DNA of 64,000 bases from the NCBI RefSeq assembly GCF_016756495.1, contig NZ_AP023243.1, forward strand, positions 6,576,501-6,640,500, in the 5' to 3' direction. Shown here one piece after another: positions 41,887 through 50,730 of the stretch. The notes beneath the pieces are model-generated. The model had not been told where the DNA came from. It did no database searches and saw only the letters and a list, made by a program, of their open reading frames with translations. The DNA is from Mesorhizobium sp. 113-3-3 (GTDB lineage Bacteria > Pseudomonadota > Alphaproteobacteria > Rhizobiales > Rhizobiaceae). The translations under genes were made by a program, and so were the position numbers. Position 1 is the stretch's first letter; every line of letters begins with the position of its first letter.

Positions 41887-42385
41887 TCTGCATTCTACCT
41901 TTGGGGCGCCGCCAGACTGAGGATGGTCCATAGCCGAACGAGATCCTCCATGACGATCAATGTGGGATAAGTCCACAAACAACAGGAAGCGGAATTCACT
42001 TGTCGTTCAGCCGCGTTCCGCGTCGTCGATTTGCCGCCATTTCGGAATAACTTTCCGGTTGGCACGGCACTTGATCATGTATCCGCAGAATGTCATCGAC
42101 CCAGGAGAAAGCGACTTCTCGGCTCACCTCGGCAATGTATATTCGTCACGATTTTGTCTTAATTTTATAACCCGTTGACTTTGATCGAGTAATTGTGTAG
42201 TTATTGAGTATCGACACAGGATTCTGCACATATTATAACAGGTACTCGGATTTTATCTTGGTTAATTCTTTACAACAGCGCGAGTTCTACTTCAACTGTA
42301 AACCACCTTATTCCAAGTCACGCATCCCTATCACTTTTGCCAGTTGCTTTTGGTGTATATCTCTCCAATTTGAAAGGAGCCTTAC
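41887..42385. other. AT-rich intergenic region, no gene supported
   Basis: Some 500 bp of low-GC DNA between the ATP-grasp and GNAT genes. Short open frames have no domain or ribosome site. The promoter of the GNAT gene is likely within 42180-42360, which has several TATAAT-like stretches. Confidence 0.5.
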
Positions 42386-42898
42386 ATGAATATAGAAACG
42401 GAACGCTTATTCATGCGCCCAATACGTCCTTGGGACGCCGATGCACTGCATCGCCTGAGCTGTGATCCGTTAGTGTTCGAATCGTCTGTCGAAGGAATTT
42501 CGCCAACGCGGGAAATGTCTGATGCGCGGCTGTCCCTTTATCTTCATGAGTGGGATACCTACGGGTACGGATTCTGGATGGTCTATGAACGAGAGGACAA
42601 TGGCGATTTGCGCTTCGTGGGGCAGTCCGGGCTGCGCCGCTTCGATGAAAATGACATTCAAACCGGATGTTTCTTGTTCGGAGCCCGGTGCGGTCGAGGG
42701 ATTGGGCCGGAAAGCATTAAGCCAGTGATTGAATTCGCTTTCGCAACCCAATCTATCGATCGGTTGGTCTCTCTCGTACGCCCGACGAATATTCGATCTC
42801 TCAGAACGAAAACCGCGCTGGGCTATTCCTTTCTTGGGCCGGTTGTCGTTGATGGAACGGATTATATGTTCTTTGAATTGCGCCGTCCGCCTGTGTGA
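42386..42898 (+). CDS. GNAT acetyltransferase, RimJ/RimL-like
   Basis: A 170-residue protein opening ETERLFMRPIRPWDADALHR, the hallmark of the RimJ/RimL type, followed by GDLRFVGQSGLRRFDEN, a slightly irregular acetyl-CoA loop (CGRGIGPESIKPVIEFAF) and RPTNIRSLRTKTALGYSF. The ATG follows AAAGGAG. It could acetylate a protein N terminus or a small molecule made by the ATP-grasp enzyme. An IS3 element begins 6 bp after its stop, so it narrowly escaped disruption. Low GC like the ATP-grasp gene. Confidence 0.88.
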   Translation: MNIETERLFMRPIRPWDADALHRLSCDPLVFESSVEGISPTREMSDARLSLYLHEWDTYGYGFWMVYEREDNGDLRFVGQSGLRRFDENDIQTGCFLFGARCGRGIGPESIKPVIEFAFATQSIDRLVSLVRPTNIRSLRTKTALGYSFLGPVVVDGTDYMFFELRRPPV

Positions 42899-42988
42899 TG
42901 CTCAGAGGTGGCTCGGCAAAAATGGACAGGGTGATACGTGGAATTTCTGCCTGAGATCGGCATGAGTGCCGGAACAGGAGAATCACGA

Positions 42989-43294
42989 ATGAGCAGACGC
43001 CCACGCCGGAACCACAGCCCGGCTTTCAAGGCGAAAGTTGCGCTTGCGGCGATCAAGGGAGAAAAGACGCTGGCCGAGCTGGCGCAGCAATATGATGTGC
43101 ATGCGAACCAGATCACGGATTGGAGAAAGCAGCTTCTGGAAGGGGCCTCGAACGTGTTTGGCGCGGCGGAGAAATCGGAGCCGACGGTGGACATAAAGGC
43201 CCTCCATGCCAAGATCGGAGAGCTGACGCTGGCCAATGATTTTTTAGGCTCGGCGCTCGGCAAGGCCGGCTGGTCGGGGAGCGCAAGACGATGA
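42989..43294 (+). CDS. IS3-family OrfA
   Basis: A 101-residue HTH protein (start MSRRPRRNHS): FKAKVALAAIKGEKTLAELA, VHANQITDWRKQLLEGASNV and a leucine-rich C terminus (HAKIGELTLANDFLGSALGK). It overlaps orfB by 4 bp. The usual IS3 mode is frameshift fusion of OrfA and OrfB into the transposase. Confidence 0.93.
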   Translation: MSRRPRRNHSPAFKAKVALAAIKGEKTLAELAQQYDVHANQITDWRKQLLEGASNVFGAAEKSEPTVDIKALHAKIGELTLANDFLGSALGKAGWSGSARR

Positions 43295-44118
43295 TCGACC
43301 GGGAACATGAACTGCCGATTGCCAAGCAGGCGGCCGAACTGGGGATCAGCCGCGGCAGCGTCTACTCCCTACCCAAGCCGACATCGGCGGCAGACCTGAA
43401 GCTGATGCGGCGCATCGACGAATTGCATCTGGATTACCCGTTCGCGGGCAGCCGCATGTTGCAGAAGCTTTTGAAGCGCGAAGGCTATGAGACGGGTCGC
43501 CTGCATGTGCGCACCTTGATGAAGCGCATGGATATCGAGGCGCTCTACCGCAAGCCGCGCACTTCGAAGCCGGGGGACGGGCACAAGATCTATCCGTATT
43601 TGCTGGGCAAGCTGGCGGTGACGCGGCCCAACCAGGTCTGGGCGACGGACCTGACCTATATCCCGATGGCCCGCGGCTTCTGCTACCTGGTTGCTGTCGT
43701 CGACTGGTTCACGCGCAAGGTACTGAGCTGGCGGCTGTCGATCACCATGGATGCGGCGTTTTGCATTGAAGCCCTCGAGGAGGCGCTGGCGACATACGGC
43801 AAGCCCGAGATCTTCAACTCCGATCAGGGCAGCCAGTTCACCAGCCATGACTTCACCAAGGTCCTGCTCGACCGGGAGATCAGGATCAGCATGGATGGCA
43901 AGGGCGCCTGGCGCGACAACGTCTTCGTCGAGCGTCTCTGGCGGTCGGTGAAATATGAGGAGGTCTATCTCAAGGCCTATGACAGCGTTCGCGAAGGGCG
44001 AGCGTCGATCGGAAAATATCTCGATTTCTACAATCGGGGACGCCCGCATTCCAGCCTTGACGGCAGAGCGCCAGATGAGGCCTACTTCACCCCGCTACCG
44101 CTTCCCGAGGCGGCCTAA
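43291..44118 (+). CDS. IS3-family OrfB (DDE transposase)
   Basis: A 275-residue integrase-fold protein: RPNQVWATDLTYIPMARGFC (first Asp), EIFNSDQGSQFTSHDF (second Asp), DGKGAWRDNVFVERLWRSVK (Glu region) and YNRGRPHSSLDGRAPDEAYF. Complete, and identical in translation to the inverted copy at 44845-45672. Confidence 0.95.
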   Translation: MIDREHELPIAKQAAELGISRGSVYSLPKPTSAADLKLMRRIDELHLDYPFAGSRMLQKLLKREGYETGRLHVRTLMKRMDIEALYRKPRTSKPGDGHKIYPYLLGKLAVTRPNQVWATDLTYIPMARGFCYLVAVVDWFTRKVLSWRLSITMDAAFCIEALEEALATYGKPEIFNSDQGSQFTSHDFTKVLLDREIRISMDGKGAWRDNVFVERLWRSVKYEEVYLKAYDSVREGRASIGKYLDFYNRGRPHSSLDGRAPDEAYFTPLPLPEAA

Positions 44119-44289
44119 CCATAGGCAGTGTTCCACTTATAAATCGGGAATTCCTGTCCAAACAAACCGAGCCACCTCTCTCAGCAAACTGCCCTTCGGG
44201 CTCAGAGTTGTCGGGTCAGGCCACGAATTGAATCCTACCATGGCTGTTTGCGGGCTTCGGCCAGGCGAAGACCTGCGAAGCGTGATGAC

Positions 44290-44525
44290 GGTCGAGCGCT
44301 GGCTGGCCGCCGGCGGCGAGCCCGAGCACCGGCGGCCGCCCGCACGTCACACCTGTATCGATCCCTCGCGACTATCTTGAACGGCGCTGGCGGGATGGGC
44401 GGCAGAACGGTGCTCTCCTATGGACCGAAGTCAAATAGCGCGGCTTTGACGGCGGCAAGGCAACCCTTTATCCATGGGTGGCCGCGCGTCGGGAGAAGGC
44501 TGCGCGTGAAACGGCGGCGGCGCTA
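44290..44525 (+). pseudogene. ISL3-family-like transposase fragment, frameshifted
   Basis: Reading across frames gives RWLAAGGEPEHRRPP, IDPSRDYLERRW, DGRQNGALLWTEVK and WVAARREKAARETAAALARP, wording typical of the region between the DNA-binding and catalytic domains in ISL3-type transposases. At least three frame changes; no catalytic part. Lies between the two IS3 copies. Confidence 0.55.
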
Positions 44526-44783
44526 GCGCGGCCGCCGCAAGATCTACAGCCTGCACGCTCACGAGGTCGAGAGCATCGGCATGGCAAGGGGCATGCCGCT
44601 TACAGTCTCGCTGGCTACGACGCTGCAGCGCTCAAAGGGCGGCCAGTTAGCCCTGCACGCGAAAGCGCTGCCGGGCAATCCTTTTGACGGCCACGCCTCG
44701 CAAGCGTCATCCCCGACATGGAGAAGACCATCGGCAACGAGATGGGCCGCATCCACGTCGATGCAGGCTATCGTGGCCACAAG
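44526..44783 (+). pseudogene. IS5-family transposase remnant, first piece (interrupted by IS3 copy 2)
   Basis: Across frames: RRKIYSLHAHEVESIG, VSLATTLQRSKGGQLALHAK, ALPGNPFDGH and IHVDAGYRGHK, part of the DDE domain of an IS5-group transposase. The reading continues in frame on the far side of IS3 copy 2 at 46064 (RRVTPAIKRQ), which shows that the IS3 copy inserted into this already degenerate gene. Confidence 0.8.
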
Positions 44784-44844
44784 AGAGGTGGCTCGGTTTG
44801 TTTGGACAGGAATTCCCGATTTATAAGTGGAACACTGCCTATGG

Positions 44845-45672
44845 TTAGGCCGCCTCGGGAAGCGGTAGCGGGGTGAAGTAGGCCTCATCTGGCGCTCTGC
44901 CGTCAAGGCTGGAATGCGGGCGTCCCCGATTGTAGAAATCGAGATATTTTCCGATCGACGCTCGCCCTTCGCGAACGCTGTCATAGGCCTTGAGATAGAC
45001 CTCCTCATATTTCACCGACCGCCAGAGACGCTCGACGAAGACGTTGTCGCGCCAGGCGCCCTTGCCATCCATGCTGATCCTGATCTCCCGGTCGAGCAGG
45101 ACCTTGGTGAAGTCATGGCTGGTGAACTGGCTGCCCTGATCGGAGTTGAAGATCTCGGGCTTGCCGTATGTCGCCAGCGCCTCCTCGAGGGCTTCAATGC
45201 AAAACGCCGCATCCATGGTGATCGACAGCCGCCAGCTCAGTACCTTGCGCGTGAACCAGTCGACGACAGCAACCAGGTAGCAGAAGCCGCGGGCCATCGG
45301 GATATAGGTCAGGTCCGTCGCCCAGACCTGGTTGGGCCGCGTCACCGCCAGCTTGCCCAGCAAATACGGATAGATCTTGTGCCCGTCCCCCGGCTTCGAA
45401 GTGCGCGGCTTGCGGTAGAGCGCCTCGATATCCATGCGCTTCATCAAGGTGCGCACATGCAGGCGACCCGTCTCATAGCCTTCGCGCTTCAAAAGCTTCT
45501 GCAACATGCGGCTGCCCGCGAACGGGTAATCCAGATGCAATTCGTCGATGCGCCGCATCAGCTTCAGGTCTGCCGCCGATGTCGGCTTGGGTAGGGAGTA
45601 GACGCTGCCGCGGCTGATCCCCAGTTCGGCCGCCTGCTTGGCAATCGGCAGTTCATGTTCCCGGTCGATCAT
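44845..45672 (-). CDS. IS3-family OrfB, copy 2
   Basis: The translation is identical to 43291-44118, with the complete DDE transposase domain. It is on the minus strand because the whole element is inverted. Confidence 0.95.
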   Translation of the reverse strand: MIDREHELPIAKQAAELGISRGSVYSLPKPTSAADLKLMRRIDELHLDYPFAGSRMLQKLLKREGYETGRLHVRTLMKRMDIEALYRKPRTSKPGDGHKIYPYLLGKLAVTRPNQVWATDLTYIPMARGFCYLVAVVDWFTRKVLSWRLSITMDAAFCIEALEEALATYGKPEIFNSDQGSQFTSHDFTKVLLDREIRISMDGKGAWRDNVFVERLWRSVKYEEVYLKAYDSVREGRASIGKYLDFYNRGRPHSSLDGRAPDEAYFTPLPLPEAA

Positions 45673-45974
45673 CGTCTTGCGCTCCCCGACCAGCCGGCCT
45701 TGCCGAGCGCCGAGCCTAAAAAATCATTGGCCAGCGTCAGCTCTCCGATCTTGGCATGGAGGGCCTTTATGTCCACCGTCGGCTCCGATTTCTCCGCCGC
45801 GCCAAACACGTTCGAGGCCCCTTCCAGAAGCTGCTTTCTCCAATCCGTGATCTGGTTCGCATGCACATCATATTGCTGCGCCAGCTCGGCCAGCGTCTTT
45901 TCTCCCTTGATCGCCGCAAGCGCAACTTTCGCCTTGAAAGCCGGGCTGTGGTTCCGGCGTGGTCGTCTGCTCAT
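45669..45974 (-). CDS. IS3-family OrfA, copy 2
   Basis: The translation is identical to 42989-43294. The start at 45974 corresponds to that of copy 1, and it overlaps orfB by 4 bp. Confidence 0.93.
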   Translation of the reverse strand: MSRRPRRNHSPAFKAKVALAAIKGEKTLAELAQQYDVHANQITDWRKQLLEGASNVFGAAEKSEPTVDIKALHAKIGELTLANDFLGSALGKAGWSGSARR

Positions 45975-46059
45975 TCGTGATTCTCCTGTTCCGGCACTCA
46001 TGCCGATCTCAGGCAGAAATTCCACGTATCACCCTGTCCATTTTTGCCGAGCCACCTCT

Positions 46060-46240
46060 CAAGCGCCGCGTCACACCGGCCATCAAGCGCCAGATGCGCC
46101 GCCGCTCGGCGATCGAGCCTGTCATCGGCCGCATCAAGGCCGAGCACTTGGGATGCAACTACCTCGCTGGCGAGCAGGATGACGCCGTCAACGCCATCCT
46201 AACCTCCGCAGGCTACAACTTCTCGCTGCTGCTAAACTAG
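46060..46240 (+). pseudogene. IS5-family transposase remnant, second piece (C terminus)
   Basis: Reads RRVTPAIKRQMRRRSAIEPV, GRIKAEHLGCNYLAGEQDDA and NAILTSAGYNFSLLLN, the C-terminal catalytic part of the IS5-group transposase whose upstream piece is at 44526-44783. It ends in a stop at its normal position. About 15 residues usually found between the two pieces are missing, so a deletion preceded the IS3 insertion. Confidence 0.85.
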
Positions 46241-46347
46241 TTCAGGCAGCTTTTTGGCTGCTCATCGCGGCGCTCAATTGCCTGACAAAACCTCTCGCAG
46301 CCTATCCGCCTTGACTCCCGAGGGAGCGGGCACAGCCGAAACGAGCG

Positions 46348-47481
46348 CTAAAGGGTTGCGGCATTGCAGAAAAGGCTTTCGATAATAACCTCTCTGCTGT
46401 CACCAATGTCGTCTCCATTGAAGTATACGATCGCGCCAGTCCCGTCTTTTTCACGGAAGCCCATATGGGTCCTAATACCGGGATCGCTGCCAGCGTGTCC
46501 CCAAATGACATCACCATTTGCAAGGATGAGTTTGTGCCAGCAGAGAGGGCGACCATCGTGGACTTCAGAGATCATCAGGTTGATGGTTGACTCTTTCAAC
46601 AACTGAATTCCGCCTCGGTTTCTATAAGTGGCGAGGAAGAGCGACAGTTCCTCGACGCTTGTGCGCGCTAGCCCCTCCGGATAGGTGGGGTAACCGTAGA
46701 GGCAATGCGGCATGCGGCCTCCCGGCGTAAGCTCATCAATTGTCAAACCGGGAGCTGGTAATAGGGAGGAAAATGATTGCCTGCCCTTATCCAACTTTTC
46801 TTTGGTGACCCTGCCATAGAGAACCGCATGCCGGTCAACATTGATATCACGCACATACCAGCCAGTGCTGTTCATGCCCAAGGGGGTGAAGATGTGGTCG
46901 GCGCAATAATCGGTGAAGCGCGTGCCAGTCACGCACTCAACAAGATGGCCGAGCAGGCCATATGCAACATTGCAATACCCGCCGGTCTGATCCGGTTCGA
47001 GTATGCCGGGCACCCACCCATGGAAATTGTCGTCGGCGTCATAATACGCCCCTCCTGGCTTTAGGTATGCCTCGAGCCAGTCGCCAAGCGCAGTCGTCGG
47101 ATCGCCGCAGGCGTAGGTACCCCAGTAAGACTTCCCATCCCGGATTGACGAACGATGATTCAAAAGCCGCCGTGCTGTGATGGCCATCGACGGGTGTTTC
47201 GGATTGACGACCTGATAGGGAAAATACCTACTGATATCTGTATCAAGGTCAATTAACCCCCGCTCCCAAAGCTGCATCACGGCTGTTGCCGTAATGGTCT
47301 TGGACACGGAACCGATATTCATGATGGTTTTGGGCGTCATCGGAACTTTGCGTTTCACATCTGCCCATCCATAACCGTTTGCCCAAACGAGCTTGCCATC
47401 TTGCACGATCCCAACTGCTGAGCCTGGAATCGAAAACTCCTTGAGCTTTCCCTCGATGACCGCATCAATCGATGATCGCAT
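46348..47481 (-). CDS. Serine hydrolase of the class C beta-lactamase/esterase family
   Basis: A 377-residue protein with the penicillin-binding fold: the nucleophile motif SVSK (IGSVSKTITATAVMQLWERG), the YCN triad (GGYCNVAYGLLGH) and HAG (WGHAGSDPG). No signal peptide is visible, so it may be cytoplasmic. The family includes esterases, D-aminopeptidases and beta-lactamases, and sequence alone does not separate them. It is the last gene of the minus-strand peptide/amide block; the other family member of the block is at 54303-55859. The ATG is preceded by a short purine stretch (GGAG, 6 nt). Confidence 0.9.
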   Translation of the reverse strand: MRSSIDAVIEGKLKEFSIPGSAVGIVQDGKLVWANGYGWADVKRKVPMTPKTIMNIGSVSKTITATAVMQLWERGLIDLDTDISRYFPYQVVNPKHPSMAITARRLLNHRSSIRDGKSYWGTYACGDPTTALGDWLEAYLKPGGAYYDADDNFHGWVPGILEPDQTGGYCNVAYGLLGHLVECVTGTRFTDYCADHIFTPLGMNSTGWYVRDINVDRHAVLYGRVTKEKLDKGRQSFSSLLPAPGLTIDELTPGGRMPHCLYGYPTYPEGLARTSVEELSLFLATYRNRGGIQLLKESTINLMISEVHDGRPLCWHKLILANGDVIWGHAGSDPGIRTHMGFREKDGTGAIVYFNGDDIGDSREVIIESLFCNAATL

Positions 47482-47524
47482 AGATGTTTACTCCTTCACG
47501 AGAACCGCCAAATCCTAAAAGAAT

Positions 47525-47575
47525 GTCTGGGAAATCGAGGTGCCGAAATCGCCGCCGAGGATGCGACAGCCCAAT
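47525..47575 (-). pseudogene. Small remnant of a DppB-type permease gene
   Basis: On the minus strand the DNA reads HWAVA and, after a one-base loss, ILGGDFGTSIS, matching NWAVSILSGDVGTSIS in the truncated permease at 50731-51153. The two stretches are also alike at nucleotide level (GCCGAGGATGC-ACAGCCCAAT). Only about 50 bp survive. Confidence 0.55.
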
Positions 47576-47762
47576 GCAGGACCTCGTCCGAGGACGGCGA
47601 TTGTTCCGTTGGTTTTCAATTGCCGCGGAGTTTACGTCAAATTCAGTCTGTGTATCGAGGTCATCTGGTTTTCAGATGGAACTCAGATTATTCTGTAGTA
47701 TTGCCGGGCGGAATCCCGATTGCGAAATTCAGCCAGGTGTCAAGGCGTTGTACAGGACCCGC

Positions 47763-49010
47763 TTAGCTGCGGAGTCCAGATTTTCCGTCGCCACGCAGGA
47801 TCATCTCGGCGGCATCAGCCAGCACCTGGCAGCCGAGCACAAGGTCGGCATCCTCGGTATTTTCGGTCCAATGATGGCTGATACCGCCAATGCTTGGGAT
47901 GAAAAGCATAGCGGACCTCAGTTTGCGCGCCACGACCTGTGCGTCGTGACCAGCCCCACTTGGCATCCTCACATAGGCGTTGGGAGCATGGCGCGCGGCT
48001 GCGTTCTCTATTGCGTCCTGAAGGGCCGGATCCATATGGCATGGTTTGGAGGCCTCGGTCTGCTCGATCTCAGCATGGCAACCGGTTTTAATCGCGGTCT
48101 CCTCAACCGATTCCTTTATCACCGCATCGAGGCGCTGTAGCACCGGCATCTCAGAATCCCGGAACTGGAACAACATTTCTGCCTTCCCCGGAATTATGTT
48201 GGGAGCGCCCGGGTCAAGGCTAATGCGGCCTGTGGTCCACACGGAATGCGGGCCGGCCACTTTAGGAAAGCGATCGGCAATAGTCGTCGCCAGCATCGCT
48301 GCTGCGAGTCCGGCATCCTTCCGGATAGCCATGCGCGTCGTGCCAGCGTGATTCTGAATGCCGCGAAAGACGATTGAATACTGCCAGATCCCGACGATGC
48401 TCGTAACCACACCGATCTGGTTGCCCGAGGCTTCCAGCGCGTCGCCCTGTTCTATGTGTGCTTCCAGATATCCGACGTAGCGGTCCGGCTCCACCGTAGA
48501 TCGGGGAACACCTGCTAGGCCGGCTGCACGGAGCGCGTCCCTGAGCGGCAGCCGGTCATCGACATTCGCCGCGCGATCGATCTCTGCCTCGTCGATATCA
48601 CCGACGAATGAACGACTACCGAGCATTGAGACGTAGTGACCTTCTTCATCCGCCCACGCCACCGGGGCGATGGGGAGGTCTGCGCAGTCTGGGGTTTCCG
48701 CAAAGGTCCGGGCGATCTCGAGCCCGTAGATCACACCGAGCGCCCCGTCGAGCCATCCGGCATTATTCTGGGACTCTGCGTGCGACCCGATCAACAGCGA
48801 TCGCCGGTCCGACCGAGGCATTCCGAACACGTTCCCGACTCCGTCGATATGCGCCTGAAGCCCTATGGCTTCGTATTGCTGCGCAAGCCAGCGGCGGCTG
48901 TCGATGTCCTCCTTCGAATAGGTTGGACGATGGACACCCGTCTTGTACGCGCCGAACTGCGCGAAACGACTGAGCTCCGAGAGCAACCGTCCGGCGTTGA
49001 TGTTTGGCAT
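47763..49010 (-). CDS. M20-type Zn hydrolase of the N-carbamoyl-amino-acid/allantoate amidohydrolase family
   Basis: A 415-residue enzyme (start MPNINAGRLL, 49010; the frame is open 54 codons further up without conservation). Metal and substrate motifs follow the family order: IGSHAESQNNAGWLDGALG (His and Asp ligands), WADEEGHYVSMLGSRSFVG (Glu pair), EAHIEQGDALE, the dimerisation-domain His in GIQNHAGTTRM, and MPSGAGHDAQ, then GGISHHWTENT. The family hydrolyses N-carbamoyl-L-amino acids, ureidoglycine-type compounds or similar amides. The first metal loop reads HAES where most members have H-x-D-T/S, so specificity may differ. It lies 170 bp after the M20 peptidase, within the peptide-scavenging block. 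Confidence 0.88.
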   Translation of the reverse strand: MPNINAGRLLSELSRFAQFGAYKTGVHRPTYSKEDIDSRRWLAQQYEAIGLQAHIDGVGNVFGMPRSDRRSLLIGSHAESQNNAGWLDGALGVIYGLEIARTFAETPDCADLPIAPVAWADEEGHYVSMLGSRSFVGDIDEAEIDRAANVDDRLPLRDALRAAGLAGVPRSTVEPDRYVGYLEAHIEQGDALEASGNQIGVVTSIVGIWQYSIVFRGIQNHAGTTRMAIRKDAGLAAAMLATTIADRFPKVAGPHSVWTTGRISLDPGAPNIIPGKAEMLFQFRDSEMPVLQRLDAVIKESVEETAIKTGCHAEIEQTEASKPCHMDPALQDAIENAAARHAPNAYVRMPSGAGHDAQVVARKLRSAMLFIPSIGGISHHWTENTEDADLVLGCQVLADAAEMILRGDGKSGLRS

Positions 49011-49181
49011 CTTCTGTACGGTCCTTTTAGTTGGCGCGGAACGCAGCGGAGTGCAGCCGTCCGTTCCGACGGGTGTGTCGACCTTGCTCTGGCTGGATGA
49101 CCGTGAAATGCATGCCCGAGAGGCGGGCAAGTTCATGTCGGCGCAGTAACCGAAAGGCGCACGATTATCCAATCTAGTTAC

Positions 49182-50606
49182 TCATCTCTTACGAGTTAGA
49201 CTAGAGGCGGATTGCACCCCACCGACCCCGCGCTCTGGAAATGGCAACGAACCAAGCTCATGCAGTAATGCAGCGCCTGTGCGAATCCCGCTATAGAAGC
49301 AGCTGAGCGTTAGGTTCTCGTTCGGCGCGTGGTTGGCTTCGTCGTAGTTTGCGTAAGGCGTGTCGAAAGCAGGAATGCCAAGGATCTTGGTGAATACATA
49401 ATTAGGGAGAGTGCCGAACCCTGCGGGGACCAGCAAAGGCTCCTCCCCTTGCGCAGCGACAAAAGCACGAAAAAGCGGCGCGGTGAAGGGGGAGGCAATG
49501 GGCGTTTTGGAGGGAAGCATGCTCCCATGCGCTATGAACTCCACTTCGGGCGCGTGTTTTTCCACATGGGCAGCCACCTTGCGCAGGATGTCCGCGGGGT
49601 CCTGTGCTTCCACGAGCCGTATGTCGCATTTCACGAAGGCTTCGTTGGGCAGAACGCTCTTGCTACCAGGCCCGCCATAGCCGCCATGGAAGCCATTGAT
49701 CGTCAGCGTCGGGCGGAAGCACAGGCGCTCGTAGAAAGCCCGTTCCGCCGGCGCGTCAAGTCGCGCAAGGTCGAGATCACGCTTCACAGCCTCGACATCA
49801 AGAGGTAATCGCTCGACCGCGACCAATTCCTCCTCTGACGGTGGTTCGATTTCATCGGCGAAACCGGCAATGGTGATTTCACCGTCGGGATTCTTCATGG
49901 TGCCTAGCAGGTGCACCAATGTCCAGATTGGATTGGGCACGACGCCGCCGAAGTTACCAGAATGCAAGTCACTGTTAGCATGGCGGCAACGCAATTCAAA
50001 GGATACCTCGCCACGCGAACCGAACTTGATCACGGGCGCACCGCTTGCATGACGCGGGCCATCGGCGGTGACGGCAAGATCAGCTTTTAGCGTTTCCTTG
50101 TTGGCACGCACGAAATCGGCAATGTGCGGGCTGCCGATCTCCTCTTCGCCTTCAAGCAGCAGGATGACATTGCAGGGCAACGCACCATGCACCTTGAGGT
50201 GGGACTCGATTGCCAGGATCTGCGCGAAATGTTGTCCCTTGTTGTCGCCCACCCCGCGTGCGTAAAGGCGCCCGTCACGGATGGTCGGCTCGAAGGGCGG
50301 CGAGAGCCATTTGTCGATCGGGTCAGCCGGCTGCACGTCGTAGTGGCCGTAGAGCAGAATGGTCGCCCTGCCCGGCGCCTTCTCCCAGCGCGCTATCACC
50401 ATCGGGTGCCCGTCGGTCGGCACCAGGCTGGTCTCGAGCCCGATCCCGGTGAGCATCTCGACCAGCAGCGCGCCGACTTCGGCGATGCCGATATTCTCGG
50501 CGCTTATGCTCGGGTGCCGAACGTAATCGATCAGGCGATCAAGGAAAGGGGTGCGGTTCGCTTCGATATGCTCGAAAACGGCGTTCAACAGATCAGAAGA
50601 GGTCAA
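49182..50606 (-). CDS. M20-family metallopeptidase (dipeptidase type)
   Basis: A 474-residue peptidase: LLYGHYDVQPADPIDKWLSP gives the first zinc ligand and the catalytic Asp, YARGVGDNKGQHFAQILA the bridging Asp, LLEGEEEIGSP the catalytic and metal Glu pair, and FDTPYANYDEANHAPNENL the C-terminal His ligand. Such enzymes cleave dipeptides in the cytoplasm. It is downstream of the peptide-binding protein and the truncated permease, consistent with use of imported peptides. A second, decayed copy of this gene and its upstream sequence lies at 56576-56756 plus 59406-59690, interrupted by IS21. Confidence 0.92.
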   Translation of the reverse strand: MTSSDLLNAVFEHIEANRTPFLDRLIDYVRHPSISAENIGIAEVGALLVEMLTGIGLETSLVPTDGHPMVIARWEKAPGRATILLYGHYDVQPADPIDKWLSPPFEPTIRDGRLYARGVGDNKGQHFAQILAIESHLKVHGALPCNVILLLEGEEEIGSPHIADFVRANKETLKADLAVTADGPRHASGAPVIKFGSRGEVSFELRCRHANSDLHSGNFGGVVPNPIWTLVHLLGTMKNPDGEITIAGFADEIEPPSEEELVAVERLPLDVEAVKRDLDLARLDAPAERAFYERLCFRPTLTINGFHGGYGGPGSKSVLPNEAFVKCDIRLVEAQDPADILRKVAAHVEKHAPEVEFIAHGSMLPSKTPIASPFTAPLFRAFVAAQGEEPLLVPAGFGTLPNYVFTKILGIPAFDTPYANYDEANHAPNENLTLSCFYSGIRTGAALLHELGSLPFPERGVGGVQSASSLTRKR

Positions 50607-50730
50607 ATCCTTGCCTGTAAGAAAGAGGGAAGACAGATGTACGGGGTGTTCTCAGCTGGCAGGTCGCTGCTGCAAGCATGCTAACGATCATTTAGATGAC
50701 ACGCGCTCATTCGCCCAGGTCCAACTTCCT

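Larger units (their letters stand above)
42904..44179. mobile_element. IS3-family element, copy 1 (plus orientation)
   Basis: The element runs from AGAGGTGGCTCGG (42904) to its complement CCGAGCCACCTCT (ending 44179), 1276 bp, and is flanked by CTC on both sides (42901-42903, 44180-44182), a 3-bp target duplication. It carries orfA and orfB. A second copy of identical length lies inverted at 44784-46059. Confidence 0.92.
44784..46059. mobile_element. IS3-family element, copy 2 (inverted)
   Basis: Identical in length (1276 bp) and ends to copy 1, but in opposite orientation. CAAG occurs on both sides (44780-44783 and 46060-46063), a 4-bp target duplication. Codon-level comparison with copy 1 shows a synonymous difference in orfA (CGC versus CGA). 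The target is an IS5 transposase remnant. Confidence 0.93.

Noticed and set aside
42060..42075. TGGCACGGCACTTGAT, sigma54-like
   Set aside because: The -12 element has GA instead of the invariant GC, and the nearest gene is 310 bp away.
43369..44049. 226-codon frames antisense to IS3 orfB (also 44914-45594)
   Set aside because: Exact antisense of the transposase in both copies; no family match.
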